From NCBI GenBank assembly GCA_014898425.1, contig RCSZ01000006.1:124001-188000 (forward strand): a DNA stretch of 64,000 bases, in the 5' to 3' direction. Both the position numbers and the translations under genes were made by a program. This DNA is from Botryotinia globosa. Its lineage: Eukaryota; Ascomycota; Leotiomycetes; Helotiales; Sclerotiniaceae. Below the pieces are notes generated by a model. The model saw only the letters and a program-made list of their open reading frames with translations. It had not been told where the DNA came from and did no database searches. This document shows, in pieces, positions 9,370-22,508 of the stretch (position 1 is the stretch's first letter; each line of letters starts with the position of its first letter).

Positions 9370-12230
9370 ATGGAGCAATGGAGGAATGGCAGACGCGAAT
9401 TGTTTGAGCAGTTGACCAATATCTGCAATAACATCGAGCAGAATCTTGACAATGGTAAGGTTAACCTCTTGATGATTTGGGATTGTGTGCTGATCGTGTT
9501 GGCCTCGCAGAACTCGTGAACGGAGATAATACAATTATTCGAAAGGATGAATTGGAAAAATTGCGTCTGAAGGCAAATTCCTTCGAAATTGATAGCGAAG
9601 AACATGCTGCCCAGATCCGATCGAACGAGAATTCGCTACAAGAGAAGGGATTGAGAATTAAGATTCTGGAGGAAGATGTGTCAAGGCTCAAGGAGGAGCT
9701 TCGAACGAATCGAAATGCGGTAACCAGGGCAGATAAACTTGAAGAGGAGAACAGTTATCTTCTGGAGGAATTGAAGAAATACCAGAATGTGACTTCGAGG
9801 GTGGAAGATCTTGAGGAGCAGAACAAAAAGTTGTCGATAGAATTAGGCCATGCGGCCATACGAGCAAGAGATGCCGAGCTTGCTAGTACCGATAATGAGA
9901 GATCCAGTTCACTTGACAACGGACAAGTACCTTCGAGGGGCCGGCATTCGAATTATAGGGAACTCGACAACGAGCGCAAGCGCATCAAGGAACAATGGCT
10001 GATGCAGAAAGAAAGGGCAGATAAATATGCCGAAATTCTGCGAGGAAAGAATGCGCAATTACGTCGATGGGAAGCGTGGAACAACGAGCAGCATATATCA
10101 CATACTGACAAAGCTGATGGATCTGAAGTACAAGCGCAAAGAACCCGGAAGTCGAGGTCGAAGTCGCAAGATTTGGAAGTAAGAAAGCCTACGATACCTG
10201 GCGACCAAAGACATGTTGATGTCGCTCTTCATCAGACCGAAGTTTATGTAACGAGTCCTACAAAAAATATTCCATCGAATGATAATAATCGACAGTCTGA
10301 TGTGGATGATCCTGGCCATGAACTTGGTCGAAATGAGGAAGTAGCTCACGAGTCTCCACAGCTTCCGAGGCATGTGCAAGTATCCCAGCGTCTGGCCAGC
10401 ACCGGAGAAACTCAGTTTCTGCCCATTGAACGAGGTAATTCGAGTTCTACTCAGGATCCAGAATCCTCACCATCTGGTAGCAGGGTGATTGCCACTATCG
10501 ATGAGTCAAACATAGAGACGCCCAAGATACCATCATCCGACGATGCCCCTGAGTTTATATCTACTCGCCCGGTGAGGAAAAGAAAAAGGAATGAGCATGA
10601 ACCACAACGAAGGCCTTTGCCTAAGGTTAAGTTAGAGGAACTTGAGTCCAGTAGCCCTATCACAGCTAGAATTCTTCATGCAAGCGAAAGTCTGGATTTA
10701 GATGACATTGGTGACAAGGTTGTCACACCAAGAAAGCGGCGTCGAGCATTTATACCATACATCGAAGACGTCGAAAACCGAGTTGAGAATGCGGTGAGTG
10801 ATGATTTGCTACTAGATGGCAATCTGAACGAGCAAAACCAAGTACCTACACCTGCTACCATTGGGCAGCCAGGAAGGACAATGATCACGCCAGCGAGTAA
10901 GAGAGGCAAAAGCTCAGTTGGCAAACCTCTGCGACCACTCAGTACCAATCGTATACTTCCAAATACAGTGGACCCTAATCTACCAACTAAACGTCAACGA
11001 AAACCAAGTGCTAGCATTAGAGGGGTGGAGGAAATACTCGAAGATGGAGAGTCAACCAGTCCCGCAAAAACCCCCGTAGCTGCCGGGAAAGGACGCATTC
11101 ACTCTGCTGACCTCCTTGATAATCTTCTTTCAAGCTCTCCGCCGACAAAAATCACCGCCTATCCAACACCGCAATCTGTAGCCCCAGAAGTAAGATCGGT
11201 AATACTTCCGCCGTCCAAGTTATCGACAGAGATAACGAAAAATCGCCCTGAGAAGCATAAGGCTTTAGCTACAACTCCACACCTCCAAAGACATCGTGAA
11301 GATTTTGATACACAGGATGATACTCCGGTGACAGGAAGAAGGGCGATTATCAGCGATGAAGGAAATGGGCTTATCAAAACAGCTTCCAGCCGTCCTCGAA
11401 GTGTTATCAAGAAAGATACTTCCGGACCAGACCGAAGAGCATCTGTGGGAAATGAAGGGCCTGAAACCGCCAAAAAGTCCACTAGCCGTCCTCGAGCTGG
11501 TATCGTGAGAGAGATTTCTAGACCTTCATTAAGAGGTCCAAGACGAGGCTCAACAGAAACACCTCACGAAGCAAGTAGATCGCCTAACGAAATTACTCCA
11601 AAGTCCAAGCCGGGAACTTTCAAGGCACCGATAACAAGTAAGGGAAGATCAAGAAGAAGAGTTGGGCGAGACCTTGACTCGGATGATCCGGAACGAGAGC
11701 CTTACCGATTACGACCTGTGACTACGCTAAAACTCGATCACTTCAAAATAAATCCAAACTTCAATCAAGGTTACGATTATGCATACACAGAAGTAGTTCG
11801 TGGTAAGGATCGACAATGTCTTCCGGGTTGTGTTAGAGAAGAATGTTGCGGTAAGCAATTTGGTGCTTTGGCGCAAGCCCTGTATCCCGTGAGGGAAAAT
11901 CCTACAACTTCACAAAAGGCAGAGGAAGATACACTTCTTGAAGAGTATTTAGGTGACAACAAACATAAGATTTGGACAATGGGAAAAGAAGAGAGAAAGG
12001 ATAGTTTAGCACAAGCTCGAAAATGGAAAGCATCCAACACAATGGGGAAGCATAAATCTGTTATCCCGAGGAGAAGTACACCACCTGGATTCTGGGAGGC
12101 TGATTTTCCTACTACACAAGAAGACGAGGCATTCAAGAAGAAGCAAAAGGAAAAAGAGCGAGAAAAGGTAGCCGAAAGATATGCGGAAGCAATGAGGCCG
12201 GGAGGTGCGTGGTTGTTCAAAGACGAGTGA
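9370..12230 (+). CDS. sae2: DNA end-resection factor of the Sae2/CtIP/Ctp1 family
   Basis: Exons 9370-9454 and 9511-12230 encode 934 aa; the intron has donor GTAAGG and acceptor GCAG, phase 1. The start at 9370 (MEQWRNGRRELFEQLTNIC) gives the expected N-terminal helical region. Residues from about 35 to 130 and again near 170-210 are strongly coiled-coil (Leu/Glu/Lys heptads), matching the oligomerisation part of the family. The middle is long, Ser/Pro/Arg-rich and disordered, with many SP/TP sites suited to CDK control. The last 180 residues carry the Sae2/CtIP C-terminal domain (PF08573): LPGCVREECCGKQFG, then GKHKSVIPRRSTPPGFWEAD and DFPTTQED. These proteins stimulate the Mre11-Rad50 nuclease to clip protein-blocked DNA ends and start resection in the nucleus. 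The length is greater than yeast Sae2 but in line with filamentous fungi. The family call is firm. Confidence 0.93.
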
Positions 12231-12802
12231 ATGATTATACTAGTTTTTTTGTTACGAATGAGGAGTACACATGGGATGGCAGGGGGGGTTTTTGGAAGTA
12301 TAGATATATCCATATAGCGTTGTTGGGGTCTCAATTTGTTGTGTTAAGTTTTTGCAGCGGTTCTTTTTTTGGGCCGACTGGGAGCATTGCTCACTTCACG
12401 GTACTGCTATGAGCCTTAGAGCTGATATAGATATAATAAAATAACTCTTGACATCATGATGGTCGCCTAACTGCACCAAATGGTTTTGACCGATGGGTAA
12501 TGATCATTTTAGCATTGAGAGTACCTAGGTATATCATCGTATTTCTAGAGTTTCGCGTCCTGATCTCCTTTCCTCGCCTCTGTTTTCTCCTTGATGTGGC
12601 TGAACGTTTCGAATGTGGCTAAAGTGCGCTAAATTTCAATCGCGGCTGCGGAAACCACGGGCTGCGCAATCAATCATCATAATCGCGACGACATCTTTCA
12701 ACAATCACCATAATTCAACAATCATTTGGAATCTTCTGCGACTTACACCGAGGAAAAATATCAATCACAATATTCGGCTCATGATCGCAAGTCAATCTCA
12801 AG
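12231..12802. other. Intergenic region
   Basis: Holds the 3' flank of the Sae2/CtIP gene and the promoter of the CDC50 gene. No other gene was seen. Confidence 0.5.
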
Positions 12803-14331
12803 ATGGCTGATCAACCACCAGCAATGCAACATGAGGACTCCATCAGTTCGCAAGATCCTCATTTACATGGTGACAAAGGGAAGACGAAGAGTAGACGACC
12901 AGCAAGTAAGGAACCCTTGATTTGATGCCACACATTTGAATTATGCACTGATTACAATTTGTAATAAATAGATACGGCGTTCAGACAACAAAGATTGAAG
13001 GCATGGCAGTGAGTGATGTTTGGTATTTATTGCTCAAAAATGAAGCTGACACGATGCAAGACCAATTTTAACACCAAAAACCGTGCTCCCATTATTCTTC
13101 GCGATCGGAATTATTTTCGCGCCAATTGGTGGAGGGTTGTTATATGCTAGTAGCGTGGTCAGTAAATGAAGGACGATTTCTAGAGGAGTTGTCTTGATAA
13201 AGTCATCACTGATGTTTTGGATTAGGTCCAAGAAATTGTACTCGATTATTCGAAATGCCATACAGATGCGCCAACTTGCACCGACTACCTCGATACAGGC
13301 TCTCTCATGCCTGACGGCAATGTCGAAATGTTTTTCAAAACACCATATGTATATGAGGGAACTCCTCCGCAATGGTGCAGACAAGATATCAACCAAACGT
13401 ACTACAACGGCAGTGTCGCGCATGCTACTGTTCCAGCTGTACAGTGTCGACTCACATTTCCAATCAAATCCGAAATGGAGCCTCCTGTTCTATTCTACTA
13501 TAAACTCACCAACTTCTACCAAAATCATCGACGATATGCTAAGTCCTTCGATTCTGATCAGCTTTCCGGCAAAGCCGTTTCCGCAAGTACCATACATTCT
13601 GGCGATTGTACGCCACTCACAACTGTAAACGACAATGGTGTCGATAAGCCATATTATCCTTGTGGTCTTGCTCCAAACTCCGTGTTTAATGACACATTCT
13701 CAAGTCCATTTCTACAAAACGTCGCGAATAGCACCTCGGGTGGCGTAGTCTATCCTATGAAGAACAACTCAGATGTGTCCTGGAGTAGTGATAGGGAGCT
13801 ATATGGTCAAACAAAATACAATTGGTCGGATGTCATTGTTCCTCCAAACTGGGTTAAGCGATATCCAAACAATTATAGTGACGATTACCATCCTGATCTC
13901 GAAAATGATGAAGCATTCCAAGTTTGGATGAGACTGGCTGGTTTGCCAACGTTTAGTAAATTGTTACAGAGAAATGACGACGATGCTATGAAAACTGGAC
14001 AATATCAAGTCAATATCACACATCGTAAGCCTTACAACTGCAACGTTCTATTTTTAATTCCTAACAATCCACAGTTTTCAATGTCACCGAATATGGCGGT
14101 ACTAAATCAATTGTTCTTTCAACCCGTACCGTTATGGGTGGTAAGAATCCTTTCCTAGGTATCGCCTATATCGTGGTTGGAGGTCTCTGTATCCTACTCG
14201 GTGCGCTCTTCACTGTTACTCATCTGATAAAACCAAGAAAATTGGGTGATCATACATACTTGAGTTGGAATAACGATAACCCTACAACGGCGACTACCAG
14301 TGGACGTGAAATGGGTGGGAATATGGGATAG
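12803..14331 (+). CDS. CDC50/LEM3-family P4-ATPase flippase subunit
   Basis: Five exons: 12803-12905, 12972-13008, 13061-13157, 13226-14024, 14075-14331, giving 430 aa. All junctions preserve the frame; donors are GTAAGG, GTGAGT, GTCAGT and GTAAGC. An N-terminal cytosolic tail is followed by [20 protein letters not shown] and helix 1 (about residues 53-77, [19 protein letters not shown]). The large ectodomain has the family cysteines ([17 protein letters not shown]) and many Asn glycosylation sites. The end has [20 protein letters not shown], helix 2 and the cytosolic motif [17 protein letters not shown]. This is the typical CDC50 layout and length. The protein pairs with P4-type ATPases and is needed for their ER exit and for flipping phosphatidylserine or phosphatidylethanolamine to the cytosolic leaflet. 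Which of the fungal paralogues (Cdc50, Lem3, Crf1) it matches cannot be fixed here. Confidence 0.95.
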
Positions 14332-15039
14332 ACGCTGGTTCGGTATCGGACCAAAAGAAGAGGACGTGTAAAATAGAGATGGATGATGAGATATGAGGCA
14401 GGTTGTTGTGTTCTAACATTTTCTTCTTCGTTACCAATGGGCAATATGGCGTCTAGGTATTATGAGCTTTTGGTATCTGCTGCTTTTGAAAGGCATTCTG
14501 CGATGTGAGGAAAAGTGGATGGAAGGAATCTTTGGCTGGACTGGGGAATCAATGGGTGCTATGAACATTTTGTGCTCTTACTTTTTGGATTAGAAAGAAA
14601 TTTATTATTTTAAAATAGACCGCGGATAAAACTCGTACAGGCGTATGGACTTTGGGTGTTCTCGAAAACCCAAAGATGTCTTTGTAAGTCTTCACATGCC
14701 AACCTTCGATCTACAATTGAAAGCCATGCCACCTTCGATGCTTACACATGCTCTACCAAATATGCTCTAGAATTATAATTAATGAAAAGGAACAGGGCGA
14801 TTGTAGAATCGGACTACAAATTTCCTCATACCGATGGCAATCTCAGAGTAAGGCACTTTGGATGAAGAATGAAGTTGAGATTAAAAATTAAAGATGATTA
14901 AAATATTCCTGTACAGTAGTCCTCCCACTGATAATTTGCAAACATGCTTTCTGACGGAAATCAACAGATTTTACTCCACTCCCCTATTTAAGACTCATTT
15001 ATCTTTCTTCACTGACACGGTGTATTTATCTCCTACTTC
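14332..15039. other. Intergenic region between convergent genes
   Basis: Contains only 3' flanks of the CDC50 gene and of the minus-strand gene at 15040. No gene seen. Confidence 0.5.
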
Positions 15040-15819
15040 TTATCCGTCTAAGCTCAGTCCTGAGATATCTACGCCGCCACAGTCCGCGGCCGGCTCTGAC
15101 TTCCTCAAACCCTGCAATTCTATCTTGATCCCTTGACTCTGGTTCATCCCCCTCGATATCATTAAAGTATCGTACTGATTAGTTGCCGAAAAGAATCTTT
15201 CCATAATATCATCAATAGTATCGACATGCAACGTTATGCCAGAAACTTCCTGGCTCCTGCAGTTCTTGAGAATTTCAAGACCACCGTCTTTCTTGGTTAT
15301 TCTTAATTTAGCGCGCTTATGTTCCGGCGACGAGAAAAACGTTAACAGGGCAGATTTTGCTCTATTTCTTTCGGATTCGGATGTTGAATCATATTGGATC
15401 GTGTTTTCGGAGATCGCTGGAGTAGGCTCGGTAATCGATAGATCCTCGTCTAGGTGAAGGAATTGAGGAAACTTTTCCAACAGTCCTTCAAACATGCCTC
15501 GTTCTGAATCGTTTTCACTTGAATTTTCGGGGAGCTTTGCAATAATCTCGGGTTCGGGTTCCTTCTCAGATATCATCGGGGTATTGTCTTGGTACGGCGA
15601 TGAGAGAGATTCAATGATGATCGAGGAGTTTTCTTCCACGGCAGGCTTCTTGCGGTCCGATACTAAATCGGTTTCGGGACTAGGAGATCGGAAGGTAGCC
15701 CGGAGGGCTTGCCGCTCCATACGTGGTCCTGGTCGCATGATATCCTTGCCTTTCTTTGCGACTCTTGTATTCTCGATCACCCTTCCAGACATCGGATTGT
15801 GCATTTTACGAATGGTCAT
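15040..15819 (-). CDS. Unrecognised acidic, Ser/Glu-rich protein
   Basis: A single uninterrupted frame of 259 codons starts at 15819 (MTIRKMHNPMSGRVIENTRV) and ends at 15040. I do not recognise a family. The N-terminal third is basic, with Arg-Ser-Pro motifs (FRSPSPETD). The middle is very acidic and Ser-rich (EPEPEIIAKLPENSSENDSE). The final third is predicted more ordered (LRITKKDGGLEILKNC, GITLHVDTIDDIMERFF). There is no signal peptide or membrane helix, so a cytosolic or nuclear protein is likely. The shadow frames on the plus strand are shorter. Its isolated position and the CRE palindrome overlapping the start codon are the only context clues. Confidence 0.6.
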   Translation of the reverse strand: MTIRKMHNPMSGRVIENTRVAKKGKDIMRPGPRMERQALRATFRSPSPETDLVSDRKKPAVEENSSIIIESLSSPYQDNTPMISEKEPEPEIIAKLPENSSENDSERGMFEGLLEKFPQFLHLDEDLSITEPTPAISENTIQYDSTSESERNRAKSALLTFFSSPEHKRAKLRITKKDGGLEILKNCRSQEVSGITLHVDTIDDIMERFFSATNQYDTLMISRGMNQSQGIKIELQGLRKSEPAADCGGVDISGLSLDG

Positions 15820-15826
15820 GACGTCA
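15819..15826. promoter_or_regulatory. CRE/ATF-type palindrome TGACGTCA overlapping a start codon
   Basis: A second perfect copy in the window. Its first base is the A of the minus-strand start codon at 15819. Overlap with coding sequence makes regulatory use uncertain. Confidence 0.3.
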
Positions 15827-17672
15827 GAGTGTTCGATCTCGAGATGGTGGAAATTTCTTGTGTTGATTATTTGAATGCTTGAAATATAGTTCTTGTATAT
15901 GTAGTAAATTGGCCAGATGAATTGATTTTGATGAAATGTATTGCGCGGTACTTTGATAAATTTTCTTGAGAACGATTGTGGCAGTACGGGGAAAGAAGCA
16001 TTTTATTCACATTGAGACGGTAGTGCGGACTGGAAAACCGTAGCATCTCTTAGTACACAATTAACTAAAACAAGTAGCACGAAGGGCTATCTTCTACGGA
16101 CAACGAATCATAGGCAGTCTCAGCTCATGAGTACTGCGTTGTAGTTGTGAAAAAGTGGGACCGCCTCTTTAGTAAATACATTAGAAGGCCTCTAGAATGC
16201 ACTAAATCAGTCAAAGGCCACATTTTTTTTTAAAAAAAATAGCCCAAGACAACTAGCTTAAAAAGAACTACATCATTGTTATTGGCATGAGTTCTTCTTC
16301 ACTATATTGGTGTGTTACAGGAATTAAGACTGCTGTGATAACATTTTCTCGTGGTCGTCTAATTCAGGGGCGGCAGATAAAGGATATTGACAGAGCTTAT
16401 CGAAGAATTGGCAGCCATGCCACTCGTTACCCATTGTCTTACTATTATTGTTCAGAAACTGTACGAGGGGAAAGATCATACAATAAATTTAAGCATGTGG
16501 AGAAATAGAGTTTGAATGGTGAAATCACCTGTCGAGTGTGATGCGCAGTATGCGACAACTTAAGCTTTCATAGAGGAAGATCTCCAGATACATGGATCGC
16601 TTAAGATGGCGAGTGAAATAAATCCGACGCGTGAGGTTGATATGGTGCGGGGTCCATAAGTCTAGATGGGACATAGTTTTGTGAGAAACTGTACCTAGAA
16701 TTTATGTGTATATGATAAGTGCTTTCGGTATCAACTCAGGTATCGTCGAATAGAGAAGAAGTTTGGGTGTGTGACCACGGAGTAATTGTGAACACGCGCC
16801 GTCGCAAAGCGAAGAGACAGTAACTTTGACTATCAATGATTATCAGATCAGACGATGCAATGTAATTCATGCGAGATATGTTCCTGCTCATTCTGAGCAT
16901 CTCTAGTTCACTACCCTCATTCCATCTCACCTCACCTCAGCTCAGCTCAGCTCACCTCATCTCTCCCCATTATGACTATAGTTCTAGACTACTCCCTCAT
17001 CGACCATCATCTCATCATTATCATGGATAGGATAGCAGTAAATACCCGGTTTCCCAGCTTCCGCTCCCCCCTTTTCCCATGTTTGATATCTCAAATCGTT
17101 ACAAGATCGGTACTGCTAATGTATCTATCTCTATATACATCTCAGCTATCCAATATTCAATATCCAAGATCCAACATCTTAATCAACAAAAACGGACCAA
17201 GGAAATGCAGACGGACCAAATTCTTCTTCACCTTGACCCCCCAATCCTCATATTCACATCACACAAGCGCTAGCAGCAATCTATCATGAAACCTCCAGAG
17301 GCAAGAAATTTTTACAAATTCGGGTAGTAATAAATCTTTGAATCATTAGACGAAAAAAACTATTTACTTGTATATCAAAAGCATATCCGTGCAGGAGGAC
17401 GTATCACTCCAATCAACTCGCATCTATTCCATTGGAATGTTCATCCCCCCATTCATCCGCTTCCATTCCAGTCATCCCCATAGAAGCATAAAAACAAAAA
17501 GGTATCGCAACAACCAATCGGTTGATTCCGAACTCCATCATAACCCATAATAAATCAATAACTTGCTCATGTCTGAGACCTCAAGCCGAACGCCGATTTA
17601 CTTTCCAGACGATCATCTTCACCCGTATGGCCAAGTCGGCCAATTCAAATGATCACACTCCGCTCAACTTCT
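15827..17672. other. Intergenic region
   Basis: No supported gene. It contains a T/A palindromic run near 16213 and a CTCAS microsatellite at 16926. The part next to 17673 would be the 3' flank of the patatin-like gene. Confidence 0.45.
16926..16959. repeat. Pentanucleotide microsatellite (CTCAS)n
   Basis: About six to seven imperfect copies of CTCAC/CTCAG in a row. Confidence 0.85.
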
Positions 17673-19664
17673 CTACCTTCCATAATTAGGTTTTCTTGCC
17701 ATATTAACTACTGGCGGCGGTCCATCTTCCAATGGATAAGGCGCCACAATGCCATTTCCGTTTCCAATAGGTCTTCTCTGCATAGCATCTCCAGGCCTCT
17801 CCCCATTAATCGGTGTCTTTGGTGGTACCGGTGGTGGACCTGAGACTCTTCTCGGGTTTCTTGGCGGCGGATCCGAGATTCTAATTTCTGGTCTAGGATA
17901 TTCATCCAAACTCATAATTGCAATTTTATCAGATCCAGAAGCCGTATGATATTGTGATGGAGTCGGAGAATTAACCATTAATCGATCGCCATGGTCTACC
18001 GGATGATTCAAAGGAGATGAATGTGGCGATTGATGATCTGGAGACGAGACTGGCGAAAAAGGATCGTGTTTGATAGAACCAAGAGGTGCAACTTCGAGGC
18101 TATCATGATGTCCTGATTCGTAACTTGGTCTCGGGGATGGTGTCCATGCTGCATTACCGGAAACAGGTGTCAAAGGGACATCAGCTGGGAGTTCCACAGC
18201 CAATGGATTAGCTTCTGGGACGTCGGGTAAGTTTTTATAACTCTCTCCTCTATTACCCATGGATGGTATCCTCATGTGACCATTAGCTCTCTGAATTGCT
18301 CTGTGAATTTTTGATAATTTCACAGCTGCTTCGATGTTCATTTTTTGGACTTCACTTTTGCCGAGATATCTTCGAGTACCGGTGCTGATATCTGCGAGAC
18401 GATTCCACTCGTTCATACCAAATTCTCCGACACCAATCTCCACATTGAGTCGATAATAATTTTCAATATTGACGCCTCGTTTACTTAGATGTTCTTCCTT
18501 CATGTATTGGTGTGTGATTTCGCATCCTTCGATTTTGGCAATCAATCGTCTTCTTGCATCTGCGAATTCGCCTAAGAACCCTTCATACCACATATGTTGA
18601 TTTTGATCGCTTCCTGGGGGTCTCTTTCCTGTTCCTATGCTAACAAACACACCGACATCTCGCCCAGGCCATTCATTGACTGTAGCTTCATCGAGAGCGA
18701 ATGGCGCAGGATTATATTGTCCAGCTCCTTCGTCTATAAACACTGATTGTCCGACTTGGATAGGCTTGAATGCGAGTCCTGTGGCTGATGTTGCTCTTCC
18801 TGCTTCCCAAATTTTACAATCATATTCAGGTGATGGTTCTTTCCGTGAATCGTAGGATCTCAATATGGCTGGCGCGCCACCTTTGCGTGTACCTTTATAG
18901 ATTGCCGTCACAGCCCTGTTCTATGTTAGTTATTGCGTATTTGAGGCTTGCAGTGTAACATACGTTTTAGTCCTTTCTGGCCGATTGTCATATAATCTAG
19001 CGTTAGGATTTCCCCACCTCGACGACATGTATGGTTTATTTTGGTAGCTGGAGGGATTCCTATTACTGAAACTTGCGACACTAGCATTACTTGAATGTCG
19101 TCTTGGTTCTGATCTCGCTGCCGGGCTGAATGGACTGACCGGACTTCCGGGAAATGCAGATGCTGGCGCGGATTTATCCCCATCATTTCCTTCCTTCTCG
19201 AATAACGTGTGTTCTCTCACACACTCCTTGATCGCTTCCTCCAACTTCGAAGCCTTGAATAAGGTCGATCGATATGGTATACCCGCAATTGTTTTGTCCG
19301 TTTCGAAAACTTTCCTAGTCATTCGCACATAAACTTCTTTACAAGTCTCCAAATCTAGTCGCAATCTGCCAAGCATAATCGCGATTAAACCGCCTGTTCC
19401 TGTACCACATATTAAATCAAAATGGTCGGCAGGCTTTGGAATTTGATCTCGCCGGGGCGCTTTTCCTTCGATTTCGACATAGGTTCTATGCATAAGCTCT
19501 TGAATAATTATGAGCATAGAATATCCTCGTACACCACCTCCATCTGAATATTCTTAGCAAGTTGCGCGAAGGTTAAAGGGATTGTTTGATTTACCTAAAG
19601 ATAATATACGTAAAGGAGGACCCTTTGTAGTATCCTTCCTCTTGACCGCACCAGTATCGACCAT
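17673..19664 (-). CDS. Patatin-like phospholipase-family protein, nucleophile Ser replaced by Gly
   Basis: Exons 19664-19595, 19543-18964 and 18915-17673 give 630 aa; introns are 51 and 48 bp with donors GTAAAT and GTATGT and acceptors CAG. The N-terminus MVDTGAVKRKDTTKG leads into the patatin glycine-rich motif DGGGVRGYS (residues 24-32). The nucleophile elbow, normally G-x-S-x-G, reads ICGTGTGG at 68-75, with Gly72 (codon GGA) where Ser is expected. The second active-site motif, normally D-G-G/A, reads FIDEGAGQYNPA with Asp near 278. The core fold motifs (FETDKTIAGIPYR, VSIGTGKRPPG) are otherwise intact. A Ser-rich insert lies at about 140-205 and a Pro-rich tail at 500-630. Family membership is firm; hydrolase activity is doubtful. 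A scaffold or regulatory role is only a guess. Confidence 0.88.
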
Positions 19665-22508
19665 CGTATTATTGAAACTCTAGAGGAATACCTCGTCTGC
19701 AGTTGTTTCTTTTTTCGTATCCTTTTTCGTATGTATCCTGCCCAGGTGTTGGTAAATGGGAAACTTGCTCAGGTTACTGTTATTCCAGGTGAAGCGGGGA
19801 TGCTGCAACGGAATAAACGAAGAAGGTGTAGAGAAGTGGCGCAGCGGGATCTTTTTGTAGTGGCAGGTGATGATCACTGGGGTTGTGGCTATCTTATCCG
19901 ACAACGTTGGAAAAACAAACAAACGATGACTAGATTTGTGTGGTGAGTTACTGTACTTTGCTCGCACCGTATGGTGTTGAATTTATTCGGGTTCAAGAGC
20001 TCCAATGTGATATATATGGAGTATTAATATCTGTTTAGGTAACTATAGATATCCCAATTTTTGAGTTTCGTGGTTTTTGCAAGCTCTCCCTTGAGATTAG
20101 ACGGAATAGTAGCAACGAACCCCCCCAAAGAGACGAAGGTATGTACCTACTACCTAGTAATCTTTCTTTCCTGTATCTTTGAATATACTGCGACGCGATT
20201 GTTTACAATCTTGGGCAAACCTTTCATAAAGCTATGGGGGTATCTTAGCGGATCTTAAGGCTGTGAATCCTTGAAGTAACATTCAAGTAAACTTTTCAAT
20301 AAATGCCGAGTCGCCCGTGTGAAACATTCTTGATAATCAAGTTTGTTATCATCGTATCAAAGATTTTCACTGGTCGAAGTTACAGGAAGGTGGTCGTCGT
20401 TCTAAAGTACTCGATGATTCTGTTCTATGGGGAAAACTGCAGGGCAGCACATGAACTTCTCCTGACTATCAGTTGCTCTTGTGTTCATGTAAGAAGTAAA
20501 CATATAATCAAGGCTATCCGAACGTGTCTACTCGTAGGTACTTGTGCTAAATGAGAAGCAATCAGCAATCAACATCGGGAATAGGTAGAACTCTTCCGAT
20601 GTATCCGCACCGATCAGGGAAGGGATTGATGAGGATCTTTGAATACATTCGTACCTAGGTAAGGTTGTCTTTCTGGAACTGTCCATACGAAAATGCTCCA
20701 ACGAGCTTCACGAGCTTCCTTTCTAGATGTTCACCCGAAGTTACTCGTAAGTCCACCACGACTACTTAAAAGATGAGATGCCCAAGGGTATCTTGCATAA
20801 CACCTTTACATCATTGGGTTCTTTCATCTCGACTAGATGACGTTTGAGTATAGATTTACTAGGTTTCTTCAGCTGGTTTGTACGCCAAGATTATGGTTTT
20901 AGTGGATGATTATGAAAGTCTGTGGCGGTGCACTTGGAATCCACACAATATCTTTGATTTGGAGCGAATGACATATCCGTGTGCGCACTATGAGATGCCG
21001 AGAGTGCCTGATCCGAAAGCTATGAAATCTTAATTTACAATCAACTGTGCATGGCGAGGCCGAGCGAGTCTACAGAGTAAAGTTCTCCTTGTGAATGAAA
21101 GGGCTGACCGACGAATGTCTAATGGAATTTCCATGCTGTCAAACGCCTAGCACATTGATCTTGCGAGCCGTTGTCGATACTTTCTGAATATAGATTTACG
21201 ATAGATGAAAATAGTTCAACTACGTCAAGTATGTCGTAATAGATCTAGGGCATCAAAGCCTCCACAAAATACTCGTGGAAGCCATAAAGTATGCAATTCC
21301 GAAGTTAGATGCTCTTTCCTTCGTACTACGAGATAGTAAACTACAATAGGAGTAACCTAGTTTCCTTAGCGGTAGAGCGAGCTGCATCCTTCACAATGCC
21401 ATGAGTACTTCCGCACCAGATGCAGTGGTTGCTTCAACTCCTATAGTCCAATTCTGCACGGTTGGGGAACGCCCTAGATGTATAAAAAATACAACGTCAG
21501 TGCAAGTACTAGAAACCGTATAAGAGATATTTTCATCAACTTCAAACATCATCACGATTTCCATCTGTAGCTTCTTGAAGATCAAGGCACCAGAAACTTT
21601 TCATATCATGTGGAAATCGAATTTTCTATCATTGCATGTGTGAAACAAGATTTGTTCTTTTTTCGATCCGTAATATATTCGCGATTCTGTGCCCCTTCAT
21701 TCCAAACCACGTCGTCGCTAGACGGTTTCACATCAATTACGATGATGTCGAAGTTAGGATATATATCTAGGTATCACTCGCAAGGAACGAAATATTGAAT
21801 TTCGACAAAACTATGCATTCTATTCCTCGACTGTCAAGACTGCCATCTCTTTGAACTCTATGAAATTTAGCTGATTCCGAGGGATGTCTATATTAATAAT
21901 CTCCTGTCTTTATTATAAGTATGCAATACCATTCTGGAATTTGAAGACACCATAACTTCTCTTGGTCTTGAGTACCATGTCTGAAGCTTATCGCTGAGAC
22001 TTGTTTGTTCTTACAATGATATAACCTTATTAGTAATCCCACTTGAAATCCTCACATATCATGCAATTACAACATTCCTCATTTTGTACAAATCTGTCAT
22101 TCTCCTCAAACCCCAGATCTTATACATAATGATTTCTTATTGATCCCTCAATTCAAATCTCAACCCCAAGTTTTCCGTCGTATTCCATTTGACGAAGCAA
22201 CCCTCGTGCCAAGAAGTTTGGGTCCGAGTCAAACACCTGACCCCAATCATGACCGCCAAGTCAAACCTCAAAATGCTTCACATTCCAAAATTAGGATGAA
22301 ATTCATCACAGCATTTGGCTTGGTAGTTTGATGGTCAGTTTAAGATGTTGTCGAATTTCTAGGCGTTGTAAGTGGTAATTACATTAAAAGATGAGAAGTT
22401 CAATCATTTTGTCGATTTGGTTGAGTCTACTTCGATCTTTCTTCCTACTTTGTCCTTTCTCTCCATTCATTTCCTTTCTCAGCGCTGGGCGTTTGGTTCA
22501 TTCTCATC
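19665..22508. other. Long intergenic region
   Basis: No gene could be supported across 2.8 kb. On the minus strand, two coding-like stretches without shared frame or clear splice sites lie at about 21600-21765 (containing FDIIVIDVKPSSDDVVWNE) and 21391-21585. They may be remnants of a decayed gene or chance. The proximal part is the promoter of the patatin-like gene and the distal part that of the esterase gene. Confidence 0.4.
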
